From JABSOG01 sp041583135 (lineage in GTDB: Bacteria > Pseudomonadota > Gammaproteobacteria > Enterobacterales > Alteromonadaceae): a stretch of DNA of 64,000 nt. Numbering within the stretch: position 1 is the first letter of the stretch; each line of letters opens with the position of its first letter. This document shows positions 55,547 through 63,187 of this stretch, one piece after another. The notes below the pieces were generated by a model. It worked only from the letters and a program-made list of their open reading frames with translations, made no database searches and was not told the origin of the DNA. The DNA lies in contig JBFHGJ010000018.1 in NCBI GenBank assembly GCA_041583135.1, forward strand, positions 4,832-68,831, in the 5' to 3' direction. The translations under genes were made by a program, and so were the position numbers.

Positions 55547-56238
55547 CAAGCAGCCTTGCCGGTGACAAACATATATCCCATGCCACGCACTGTGGTAAAG
55601 AGCTTATCAAGGCCAGAAGGCTTAAACAATTTTCGCAGTCTCAACATGTGTACATCTACGGTGCGTTCTTCAACGTATACCGCAGTCCCCCAGATAAAAT
55701 CCAATAATTGGCTACGAGTATACACCCGATTCTGGTTTTCCATGAAGAAGCGAAGCAATTTAAATTCGGTTTGACCGATATGGACCGGCTCATCTTTAAC
55801 CACCAACTGACGGGTGGCGAGATTCAGTTCGATGCCATGGGCCGAGAGTTTTTCATCACGAACCAGGCTAGTGCGGCGCAATAGTGCTTTTACCCTTGCG
55901 AGCAGCTCTTTAATGGCAACCGGTTTGGTGAGATAGTCGTCCGCACCGGCACCTAAGCCTTTGACAATATCTTCTTCATCGACACGAGCGGTCAACATTA
56001 AGATCGGCAAATTGGCATAAACTTCATTGTTGCGCAGTTTACGCACCAACTCAACGCCTGATTCGCCTGGCATCATCCAATCGACAATCGCCAAGTCTAC
56101 GCGTTCTTTACTCAACAGCTCACGGGCCTTATCGGCACAATCAGCCTCGACAATACGATAGTTTTCTCGCTCCAGCGCAAATCGCAGCATTTCACGAATA
56201 GGGTGTGCATCTTCAACTAAAAGTACAGTTCTCGACAT
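55546..56238 (-). CDS. phoB: Phosphate regulon response regulator PhoB
   Basis: PhoB, 230 residues, has an N-terminal receiver (LLVEDAHPIREML, phospho-Asp in LAIVDWMMPGESG, Lys in DDYLTKPV). The C-terminal OmpR-type winged helix follows (EFKLLRFFMENQNRVYTRSQLLDFIWG, then VDVHMLRLRKLF). It binds Pho boxes. One such site lies about 60 bp upstream of its own start, suggesting autoregulation, and another precedes pstS. It heads the seven-gene phoB-phoR-pstSCAB-phoU run. Confidence 0.97.
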   Translation of the reverse strand: MSRTVLLVEDAHPIREMLRFALERENYRIVEADCADKARELLSKERVDLAIVDWMMPGESGVELVRKLRNNEVYANLPILMLTARVDEEDIVKGLGAGADDYLTKPVAIKELLARVKALLRRTSLVRDEKLSAHGIELNLATRQLVVKDEPVHIGQTEFKLLRFFMENQNRVYTRSQLLDFIWGTAVYVEERTVDVHMLRLRKLFKPSGLDKLFTTVRGMGYMFVTGKAA

Positions 56239-56519
56239 TTTTATGACCTCCCAAGAAGCTGATAGCCATTACAATTGAGGCGTATTTTGGAGAACAAAGA
56301 TGACAAACATGTGACACAAAACCGGCTAAATCTCCCATCACAAGCTTTTCCTTTAAATTTCAATTAGTTCATTTTTTAATCTAAAGTCATCATTCAGAGG
56401 CTAAGTTGAGATTTTGATAAATGACGCTGGTATTTACGGATAATCTTTCTGTACGGTAGCTGAATTTATTTGAGAATAGTTGCAGCAAAATCAGTGCATC
56501 GTCTCATTCTATACATACA
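56239..56519. other. phoB upstream region
   Basis: This AT-rich stretch holds the Pho-box-like site at 56299-56318 and presumably the phoB promoter. No gene is seen. Confidence 0.55.
56299..56318 (-). promoter_or_regulatory. Pho-box-like site upstream of phoB
   Basis: On the minus strand TGTCACATGTTTGTCATC carries TGTCA twice with an 11-bp period, as in the PhoB box CTGTCAT-N4-CTGTCAT. The repeats appear on the plus strand as TGACA at 56301-56305 and 56312-56316. Confidence 0.6.
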
Positions 56520-56546
56520 AAAAGGGCCAGCAATAACGCCGGCCCT
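56520..56546 (-). terminator. Rho-independent terminator of the small secreted-peptide gene
   Basis: On the minus strand AGGGCC-GGC pairs with GC-TGGCCCT (outer stem AGGGCC/GGCCCT), followed by TTTTTG. It lies 23 bp beyond the stop at 56569. Confidence 0.8.
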
Positions 56547-56568
56547 CTCTCTAGGAAAAATAGCGGAT

Positions 56569-56757
56569 TTAAGCATCACACTCAGGGTAATTAGGACAGA
56601 TTTTGTCATTGCCCTGCTCCATTAGAATGATAGGTGTAGGATACTCAGGCGCAACGACGACTGCCTCTTGATCATTGTTAGCAAAGCTATTGAGTGACGC
56701 CGCAGTTAGGCCGGCAAGCAATACGGTAGTTAAAGATTTGGTCAAAGTTGAACGCAT
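56569..56757 (-). CDS. Small secreted peptide with a C-terminal cysteine pair
   Basis: A 62-residue product starts at ATG 56757 with a TAGGAG ribosome site 8 nt upstream; the frame opens earlier at 56787. A signal peptide (RSTLTKSLTTVLLAGLTAAS, cut near SFA-NN at 26) leaves a mature peptide of about 36 residues. The mature peptide is acidic and Pro-rich and ends ICPNYPECDA, with Cys54 and Cys60 able to form a disulfide. A good terminator follows, so it is an independent gene. I do not recognise the family. It lies between phoB and the ToxR/CadC-type regulator. Confidence 0.7.
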   Translation of the reverse strand: MRSTLTKSLTTVLLAGLTAASLNSFANNDQEAVVVAPEYPTPIILMEQGNDKICPNYPECDA

Positions 56758-57032
56758 GTGGGTATCTCCTATAGAACTGTTAGTCAATATTAAAATAGGA
56801 CTTTAAAGCCTTTAAGCGGCTAAAAAATCAATGCGGCCTATTTTAGTAACTTAATGCAGAAGATAAAGGCTGATGAGCCTTGGAAAATGCTGTAAATCGC
56901 AGCAGCAAAAAACCAAGGGGACAGGTAACCAAAAGTAAGCCAAAAACACTTGAATTTATGGTTAAAAAGATGTTAAAAAGTAAGATTTTACTCGAAAAAA
57001 CTACGGTTTTTGGTCATTTCACAGACATATTA

Positions 57033-59246
57033 TTATTTAAGCTCAATTATCTCAGTTTCGCCACTTTGATAGAAATCAAATAAACAACCGCCGAGCGCTT
57101 CATGGCATTGCAGGTTCTTGATCCAGCCGTCAATCGACACGTCCGCAGCAGCAATTGTGCCATCATTTAAGTCATAACTGCGAAATAAATGATCGTCGAA
57201 CTGAAACTGATAGATACGCGCATCGCTAACATCCCAATAGGTGCTAGAGAGCGCCTCAAAGTCCGCTATCAGCAGCTCTGGCGCTAACGCCGTGATATCC
57301 ATACGCCACAACCCTTTTTCACGATAGCGGGTGAAATAGACGACGCCTCGATACAAATGCGCGGTGAATCCCCCCGTGTCTAAATCTCTGACCTTACCCG
57401 AGTCGATTTCAAACAATTGCAGCTGCCAGTTTTCGCCTTGTTCGACAGCGTAAATCAAGCGACCATCATCCGAAAGGCTAACATTACGCACCCTTTGCGC
57501 TTTATCGGTCAGCCAAGTCAAGCCCTCGCTCTGCACATCGAAACGAAACACCCGTTCTTCGGCCACACCAAATAGTGCGTGGTGTCTCGGGCTATAATGC
57601 AAAGATTTCACATGTTGTGGGAAGTTAATATCAGAGTATTTGACGTAACGATCGCCAAGCTTATGCCAAAGCTGTTTTTTGCCGGAACGATTGGAAATAA
57701 AAAATAATTGCTCACTCGATGCCATCGCCGGCATCGAATCAAGATATGGACTGACGATAACCTCCGAGAGCTTGGCTTGATCTTGGCGTTCGTAGGTCAG
57801 TGACCATAGCGATGCATTGTTGCGAAAGCCTCGATAGGCGAACAGTCGTCCTTCATGAGTCACCGGAAAACTCACCGGTTGCTTCAAATCGGCGATGACA
57901 TTTTTCTTGTGCTCAATCAAATCGTAAAGATACAGTCGCCAGTCATCACTGCGATATACCAATTGATGATCAGAAAGCCATTGTACACCGCGCAATAAGT
58001 ACGGCACTTCATCGACAAAACGGATACTGTCGTCTTCAAGGTTTTTGACCAAAATCCGGCTACTTTGCCACAGCTTATTGCGAATGATAGCCAACTGTTT
58101 GCCATCGGCCGAAACAGAAAAGGCATAATCGCCACGGCCTGAGGATGTCGGTGCCGTCAAATTGCGTTCATAACCGGTTTTAAGATCATGGCGGTAAATA
58201 CGAAAAGGGTCATACAACGACTCAGAACGTCCAAAATACACTGACTGACCGTCGCTGGAGAAATCCGTTGTGGTCCAAAACCCAGACAGCCCACATCGCG
58301 ACACGCGACGATTGGCGGTAGCGTCGAACTGGCCTTGATCAAAAGGGATCAGCCATATCTCGCACGCCTTATCATTGTTTTTAACATAAACCACCGAGCT
58401 TAAATCTGGCGAAAAGCTCGGACTGTCGTAACTGTTTTGCGCTTCAAAAGGCATTTCAAACAGTTTGCCGGACTGCAGATCTCTGGCAACAATCCGATTT
58501 TTCTCGCCATGAGATTGCCGAGTATAAATCAACCAACGGCCATCTTTAGAGATATCAAACTCAAGTTCGTTGCCGGCCTCGTGAGTTAACCGTTCAAAGT
58601 CGGTATATGCCGTCACAACCCCTTTGTAGCTGGTGTCCTGTTGCAGCAGTAGGTTAGCACTCAAAATAGAAGCCGATACGGCGAAAAGCACGCCAAAAAG
58701 TACCATCGCCATTGAATTGGAACTTTTGGCAAGCAAAGACTTAAGCTGACTTTTTAACGACTGCCGAGCCTGAGTCGAGGGAGGGTTTTCTATGGCAGCG
58801 TCGCTTGAAGTTTCCTCAATCACTTTATCATCGTGTTCGGCACAAGGCGCAGAGCCGAGCAATTGCTGAGATATCGACGTGGCAGGCATCGCGGCGCCTG
58901 CCCTATCGGCAAACTCCAATGTCGCGCTATCGACAACTTCTACCTCGCCGATAAAACGATAGCCTCGCTTGGGCACTGTGTGTAGCAATTTCACTTTATC
59001 ACGGCCACAGCCGATGAGCTTGCGCAGCTCAGAGATCACTGAAGAAATGGTACTGGGATCTTTATGGGTTGTTCCCCAAACCCGCATCAACAGCTGTTCA
59101 TACAGCACCGTCTCGCCACGGGACTCGATTAAAGTGTTCAAACACAGGCTAATGCGTCCGGGTAATTGCTTTACCTGGCCATCGGCGTAGATTAATTCCT
59201 GGTTCTTGGGATCAAAAGCCCAATTGTGACACTTATATATCGCCAT
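57033..59246 (-). CDS. CadC/ToxR-type membrane regulator with TolB-like beta-propeller
   Basis: The protein of about 737 residues has an N-terminal OmpR-type winged helix (about 1-105; TISSVISELRKLIG and TVPKRGYRFIGEV). A variable linker and one membrane segment follow (about 178-200, MAMVLFGVLFAVSASILSAN). The large periplasmic part has repeated WD40/TolB-like strands (DISKDGRWLIYTRQS; FSPDLSSVVYVKN; FSSDGQSVYFGRS). This is a one-component sensor that binds DNA while in the membrane. A C-terminal CHEALGGC pair could form a disulfide. Start ATG 59246 has a GGAG site; the frame opens at 59351. Signal and targets unknown. Confidence 0.85.
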   Translation of the reverse strand: MAIYKCHNWAFDPKNQELIYADGQVKQLPGRISLCLNTLIESRGETVLYEQLLMRVWGTTHKDPSTISSVISELRKLIGCGRDKVKLLHTVPKRGYRFIGEVEVVDSATLEFADRAGAAMPATSISQQLLGSAPCAEHDDKVIEETSSDAAIENPPSTQARQSLKSQLKSLLAKSSNSMAMVLFGVLFAVSASILSANLLLQQDTSYKGVVTAYTDFERLTHEAGNELEFDISKDGRWLIYTRQSHGEKNRIVARDLQSGKLFEMPFEAQNSYDSPSFSPDLSSVVYVKNNDKACEIWLIPFDQGQFDATANRRVSRCGLSGFWTTTDFSSDGQSVYFGRSESLYDPFRIYRHDLKTGYERNLTAPTSSGRGDYAFSVSADGKQLAIIRNKLWQSSRILVKNLEDDSIRFVDEVPYLLRGVQWLSDHQLVYRSDDWRLYLYDLIEHKKNVIADLKQPVSFPVTHEGRLFAYRGFRNNASLWSLTYERQDQAKLSEVIVSPYLDSMPAMASSEQLFFISNRSGKKQLWHKLGDRYVKYSDINFPQHVKSLHYSPRHHALFGVAEERVFRFDVQSEGLTWLTDKAQRVRNVSLSDDGRLIYAVEQGENWQLQLFEIDSGKVRDLDTGGFTAHLYRGVVYFTRYREKGLWRMDITALAPELLIADFEALSSTYWDVSDARIYQFQFDDHLFRSYDLNDGTIAAADVSIDGWIKNLQCHEALGGCLFDFYQSGETEIIELK

Positions 59247-59526
59247 CAACTCTCCAGAGTAACACCTGGTACTTCTACCTGTTCCTTCAATGCTAAAGCG
59301 ATAGGATATGCGCCTTAGATCCTGCTTACCAAAGTTGACCCAACTCAGCATTGAAGGTTAAAAACAACCGTATTGCGAATGTTGTCCGTCTGTTTAACCT
59401 GAACATTAACTCAGGTCATCTATAAATATTAAACGCACAGGCGGCAAACTTACAGTATCAGTACAACAGATTTGTGACGATTTGTAAAAATCGTGCGTCA
59501 ATCAACCGACACACGATTAAATAGAA

Positions 59527-60405
59527 CTATTTAATGAACAGTTGTCCTGCTGACATCTGAGTTTCGACAAAGCCTTGTGTTTGTGCAAATTCTTTGGCCT
59601 GGGACGGTGACAATTCAAACACCTGACACAACTCTGCTAAGGTCCAGCTGTTAAAACGAGCAAGCTTTTGTTCGACACTGAGCATCTGCTCGATCACTAG
59701 GCCTTGTGATGTTAGCGCCCTTTGTAGCTGTTCATAGGGTCTAGCGCCAACCAAAACCCCCGGATTGGCACCGCTGAAGATAATCGATGGAAAACCTCTG
59801 GCGCCAAGACGGTGCATTTGCATCTGCTCGGTTTGAAAAATGTGAACCACTTCATCTGATTGCAAACGGGTTAAAAACGTCTGTCCATCAATGCCCAGGG
59901 CATTGGCGCAATCCACCAGCACCTCTGTTTGACAAATATTCACCGCATTCATAAATACCCGCTCACGCATTTTACGCACAAACGCACTCTCTAAAGCCGG
60001 GTCAATTAAGCGTACGGCAATTGCACTTTGACACAATACATAGGAGTTGGGTAGCGGATCGTTGGCCCATACACTCGGGTCAATTGGCTGGCCTGAAACC
60101 TCCGCCACATGCTGCCAATGAGGTATCACGTCCGCTGGCTTGGCAATGGCATTGCCCGAATCGGCAAACCCTTCCCAGCCCGGTAGCAGTCCACCATGAA
60201 TATACTGGACATCGAAGCGATATTGCAGCTGTAGCTTACGCCATTGCGGTTCGATTGCCCAGCAATGTGAACAAATGGTATCGGTGACAAAGATCACCTT
60301 AGTGTGTTGTGTATTTTCGCTGCTCTGAGGGCTTTGCTCGCTGGGCGCATTGCTCAAAGCGTCTTGAGGTAATGGACAGCCAGTTTGCTCATCACATTGA
60401 TTCAT
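59527..60405 (-). CDS. DsbA-family thioredoxin-fold protein (CSHC)
   Basis: This 292-residue protein has a thioredoxin-type active site Cys45-Ser-His-Cys48 in TDTICSHCWAIEP, a helical insert, and a cis-Pro region (GARGFPSIIF). It fits the DsbA/FrnE or YjbH-like (Thioredoxin_5) groups. The first 35 residues are polar and include Cys4 and Cys10; no signal peptide is seen, so it is probably cytoplasmic. A possible role is disulfide handling or adaptor work under thiol stress. It is separated from the upstream aminotransferase gene by a tandem palindromic repeat. Confidence 0.8.
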   Translation of the reverse strand: MNQCDEQTGCPLPQDALSNAPSEQSPQSSENTQHTKVIFVTDTICSHCWAIEPQWRKLQLQYRFDVQYIHGGLLPGWEGFADSGNAIAKPADVIPHWQHVAEVSGQPIDPSVWANDPLPNSYVLCQSAIAVRLIDPALESAFVRKMRERVFMNAVNICQTEVLVDCANALGIDGQTFLTRLQSDEVVHIFQTEQMQMHRLGARGFPSIIFSGANPGVLVGARPYEQLQRALTSQGLVIEQMLSVEQKLARFNSWTLAELCQVFELSPSQAKEFAQTQGFVETQMSAGQLFIK

Positions 60406-60437
60406 GTTGTTACCTTAGCACGTTGTTGTTCTTATCG

Positions 60438-60537
60438 CAGGCGAATGTTCCCGACAACACCTGCATTGTGTATATCCCTATACATTACAGGCGAATGTTC
60501 CCGACAACGCCTGAATTGTGTATATCCCTATACATTA
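60438..60537. repeat. Two tandem 50-bp palindrome-bearing repeats
   Basis: Units 60438-60487 and 60488-60537 differ at two or three bases. Each contains two inverted repeats: CAGGCG...CGCCTG (perfect in unit 2, one mismatch in unit 1) and TGTATA-TCCC-TATACA (perfect in both). They lie between the DsbA-like gene start and the stop of the aminotransferase gene. They could be tandem operators for the DsbA-like gene, or intercistronic RNA hairpins. Confidence 0.85.
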
Positions 60538-60565
60538 GCGGTCTTATGTTTAAAAAAATGTCGTA

Positions 60566-61747
60566 TTAGCCCAACTTGTTCAGGGCGCTTTCAATCCTAT
60601 CGAGCCCTTGCTTTAAAATCTCAAAGCTGGTGGCGAAACAGATGCGGATATGGCCTTTGGCCCCTGGGCCAAAAAAGCGCTCATTGCCCGGTACGACTGC
60701 GACTTTTTCCTCAAGTAGCTTAGCCACTAAGCTCTCGGCATCTAAGCCGGTGCCTTCAATGTTGGGAAACAACAAATAGGTCGCCTCAGGCTTGCTACAG
60801 CTTATTCCCGGCATCGCATTTAAACGCTCAACGGCATAGTCACGCAGCTCAGTCAAATGCTCGACAAAACCATCGGCCCAGTACCAGCACTTTTGCAATG
60901 CCGTGGTCGCGGCAACTTGTGAAATCGTCGCCACACCGCCAGCAGTCGTCATCACGTTAGAGTTGGCAACAATCTCATCATAGCTTTGACCATCGGGCGC
61001 AATCACCGCGCCAATACGTAAGCCAGCTAAACCAAAAGCTTTAGAGAAACCATAAACGGTGATCACTTTGTCACACAAAGCTTTGTCTAGGTGGTGAAAG
61101 CTGGCAAAGGACTGGCCCGGATAAACCACATCAGACCAAATTTCATCGTTCATGATCCACATATCATGAGCCTGAGCAAAGCGGGCAATGGTTTCGAGTT
61201 CTTCTTTGCGCATTAAGCGGCCAAGCGGATTGTGAGGGTTACACACACCGATCATCTTGGTTTTTGCGGTCACCAATTGGTCTAACAAATCCAAACGAAA
61301 CTCGCCCTTTTCACTATCGAAAGGACAGCGGATCACCTTGGCACCGGCTGCCAAAACCGACTGCTCAAACAAAAAATCTACCGGGTCGAAGATTATCGCT
61401 TCATCGCCTTCGGACAAATAGCTGCGAGCAACGATATACATACCGCTGGCCACGCTATCAATAGGCAAAATATGCTCAGGGTTGAGATCATAGCCACGAC
61501 GGCTCGACATCGACAATGCCAATGCCTGTTTGAACTCAGGCAAGCCTTGGTGAGGTCCGTAAGAAAACACACCACTTTGAGCATAATCCGCCACCGCTTG
61601 GCGAATTTCTTTGGCCACAGCAAAATCAGGGTCGGCAGCGGTTAATGGAATAACGTCTTTGTCGGTTTCGGCCCAGCGAAAGTTGTAGGCGCGCTCACGC
61701 AAAGTATCTAGAGGAACATTTTCATTGGCAAATAAGTTAGTCGTCAT
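60566..61747 (-). CDS. PatB/MalY-type PLP-dependent C-S lyase or aminotransferase
   Basis: The 393-residue protein is a fold-type I PLP enzyme. It has DPDFAVAKEIRQAV near the N-terminus, CNPHNPLGRLMRKEEL, the NDEIWSDVVYPG cofactor-binding Asp/Tyr block, and the Schiff-base Lys in YGFSKAFGLAGLRIGAVI. This pattern matches the MalY/PatB cystathionine beta-lyase subgroup and related aminotransferases. The reaction could be C-S cleavage of cysteine conjugates or transamination; sequence alone does not decide. It lies between the FAD monooxygenase and the DsbA-like gene, all on the minus strand. Confidence 0.85.
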   Translation of the reverse strand: MTTNLFANENVPLDTLRERAYNFRWAETDKDVIPLTAADPDFAVAKEIRQAVADYAQSGVFSYGPHQGLPEFKQALALSMSSRRGYDLNPEHILPIDSVASGMYIVARSYLSEGDEAIIFDPVDFLFEQSVLAAGAKVIRCPFDSEKGEFRLDLLDQLVTAKTKMIGVCNPHNPLGRLMRKEELETIARFAQAHDMWIMNDEIWSDVVYPGQSFASFHHLDKALCDKVITVYGFSKAFGLAGLRIGAVIAPDGQSYDEIVANSNVMTTAGGVATISQVAATTALQKCWYWADGFVEHLTELRDYAVERLNAMPGISCSKPEATYLLFPNIEGTGLDAESLVAKLLEEKVAVVPGNERFFGPGAKGHIRICFATSFEILKQGLDRIESALNKLG

Positions 61748-61890
61748 GCTGTTTCCAAAGTCAAGTCAAAGCCGGTTTGGTGCGCTTTTTCAAGCGCTTA
61801 AAACACAAAGTGGATAAGTCATTCCTTATCCACGTAAACCGGAAAAATCATAGTATTATAATGATGGTGTAAAGCGACACCCACGTTTAT

Positions 61891-62982
61891 TTAGAAGGCA
61901 AACGGGATCTTCTGCTCGGCTTGATGAGCCGATAAGAACTCATCTTGCAGTGCAATGCCCTGCGCCAGGTATTTCTCGACCACCGCTTTTCGCACCACAG
62001 AATAGTGCTCCAATGCCACCGCGCCATAGCCCGGACGAACATCTTTTAAGGTATTGGCCAACTCAATGGCATCTTCAATGGCAGAGTTGACCCCTTGGCT
62101 GGTAAACGGCAACAAGGCATGAGCGGCATCACCCATTAAGGCAATGTTACCTTTGTGATAGCGTTCAATTGGGTTTAAATAGGCACTCAAAGCCAAATAA
62201 GAGCGGCTGAAGTCAGTGGTTTCAATCAAGGTTTTAATCGGCTCAGGCCAGCTGCCAACCAGCTCGCGGGCAAAAGTTTGATAGTCCGTTTGCTCAAGTA
62301 AGTTGTCGTAGCGCTCGGCGCTAAATTGCACAAACCAAACCACCGTGTCGTTACCGGCAGGTACAGTGCCGACCGCAAGACCACCTTCAAGTGACTTGTA
62401 TTTAACAAAGGTTTGATTGAGATCTTTAACCAGCTTAGGGTCATCGATAATCGACACCAACTCTTTGCATTTAACCGCTGAACGGGTGGCCTCAGGGAAG
62501 ATCTGACGGCGGGTCGGCGAGCCGGCCCCATCACTACCGATGAAAAAGTCCGCTTCAACGCGATTGCCGTTGGCAAAAATGGCGGCTTTGGCGCCCAATG
62601 CCTCATCTTCATGCCATTCAAAATGGCTGAATTCATGATCAAAGTGCAACCAATCGCTTGGGATCTCATTGAGCAACACATCGACAAAGTTCTTACGGGT
62701 AATACCAAAGCTGCCTTCAAGGCCCTGCTCAATCAAAATTTGACCTGCATCATCAACAATGTTGCACGCTTCAATAGGAAAACCAGCTTTAATCGCTTCT
62801 TCGCGCAGACCTAAGCCGGCCATAGCCTTTAAACCGTTTTCCAACATGATAAAACCAAGCCCTTCACGGCCCGACTTTGCGCTGCGCTCGTAAATATCGA
62901 CACGGCCACCAAGCCTTTTGTAATAAACGGCAAAAGCCAAACCTGCGATGCCGCCGCCGATAATTGCAATACGCTGTGTCAT
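61891..62982 (-). CDS. FAD-dependent aromatic-ring monooxygenase (PHBH fold)
   Basis: This 363-residue flavoprotein has the N-terminal dinucleotide motif IAIIGGGIAGLAFAVYYKRL (4-23), the central DG motif FFIGSDGAGSPTRR, and the second FAD motif LMGDAAHALLPFTSQGVNSAIEDA. These define class A single-component hydroxylases such as UbiH, salicylate and kynurenine hydroxylases. It is too short for kynurenine 3-monooxygenase, so the tryptophan dioxygenase 24 kb away gives no real link. It is divergent from a LysR regulator, the usual arrangement for regulator and target. Confidence 0.88.
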   Translation of the reverse strand: MTQRIAIIGGGIAGLAFAVYYKRLGGRVDIYERSAKSGREGLGFIMLENGLKAMAGLGLREEAIKAGFPIEACNIVDDAGQILIEQGLEGSFGITRKNFVDVLLNEIPSDWLHFDHEFSHFEWHEDEALGAKAAIFANGNRVEADFFIGSDGAGSPTRRQIFPEATRSAVKCKELVSIIDDPKLVKDLNQTFVKYKSLEGGLAVGTVPAGNDTVVWFVQFSAERYDNLLEQTDYQTFARELVGSWPEPIKTLIETTDFSRSYLALSAYLNPIERYHKGNIALMGDAAHALLPFTSQGVNSAIEDAIELANTLKDVRPGYGAVALEHYSVVRKAVVEKYLAQGIALQDEFLSAHQAEQKIPFAF

Positions 62983-63115
62983 GTTTGTTTACTCCCGCAA
63001 CAAGGTGTCGTTGTCATTCTTTAAATGAGATATCGTTTTTTGACCTCAATCAATTAAGGTCAATTTATGCTCAGCAGTTTAGCGCAAAGGTCAGTTTCGC
63101 AAAATTAGCAAAACA

Positions 63116-63132
63116 TGCATAACAGTTATGCA
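63116..63132. promoter_or_regulatory. Perfect 17-bp palindrome between FAD monooxygenase and LysR genes
   Basis: TGCATAAC-A-GTTATGCA is a perfect inverted repeat with the T-N11-A type spacing of LysR sites. It lies 56 bp before the LysR start and 134 bp before the monooxygenase start. Confidence 0.65.
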
Positions 63133-63187
63133 AAAATGCACAACTTAAGTTATCCTAATATCAAATACGCAACTAGGCGCCATCGTC

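Noticed and set aside
36779..62982. Linking tryptophan dioxygenase with the FAD monooxygenase as a kynurenine pathway
   Set aside because: The genes are 24 kb apart, the flavoprotein is too short for kynurenine 3-monooxygenase, and no kynureninase or formamidase is present.
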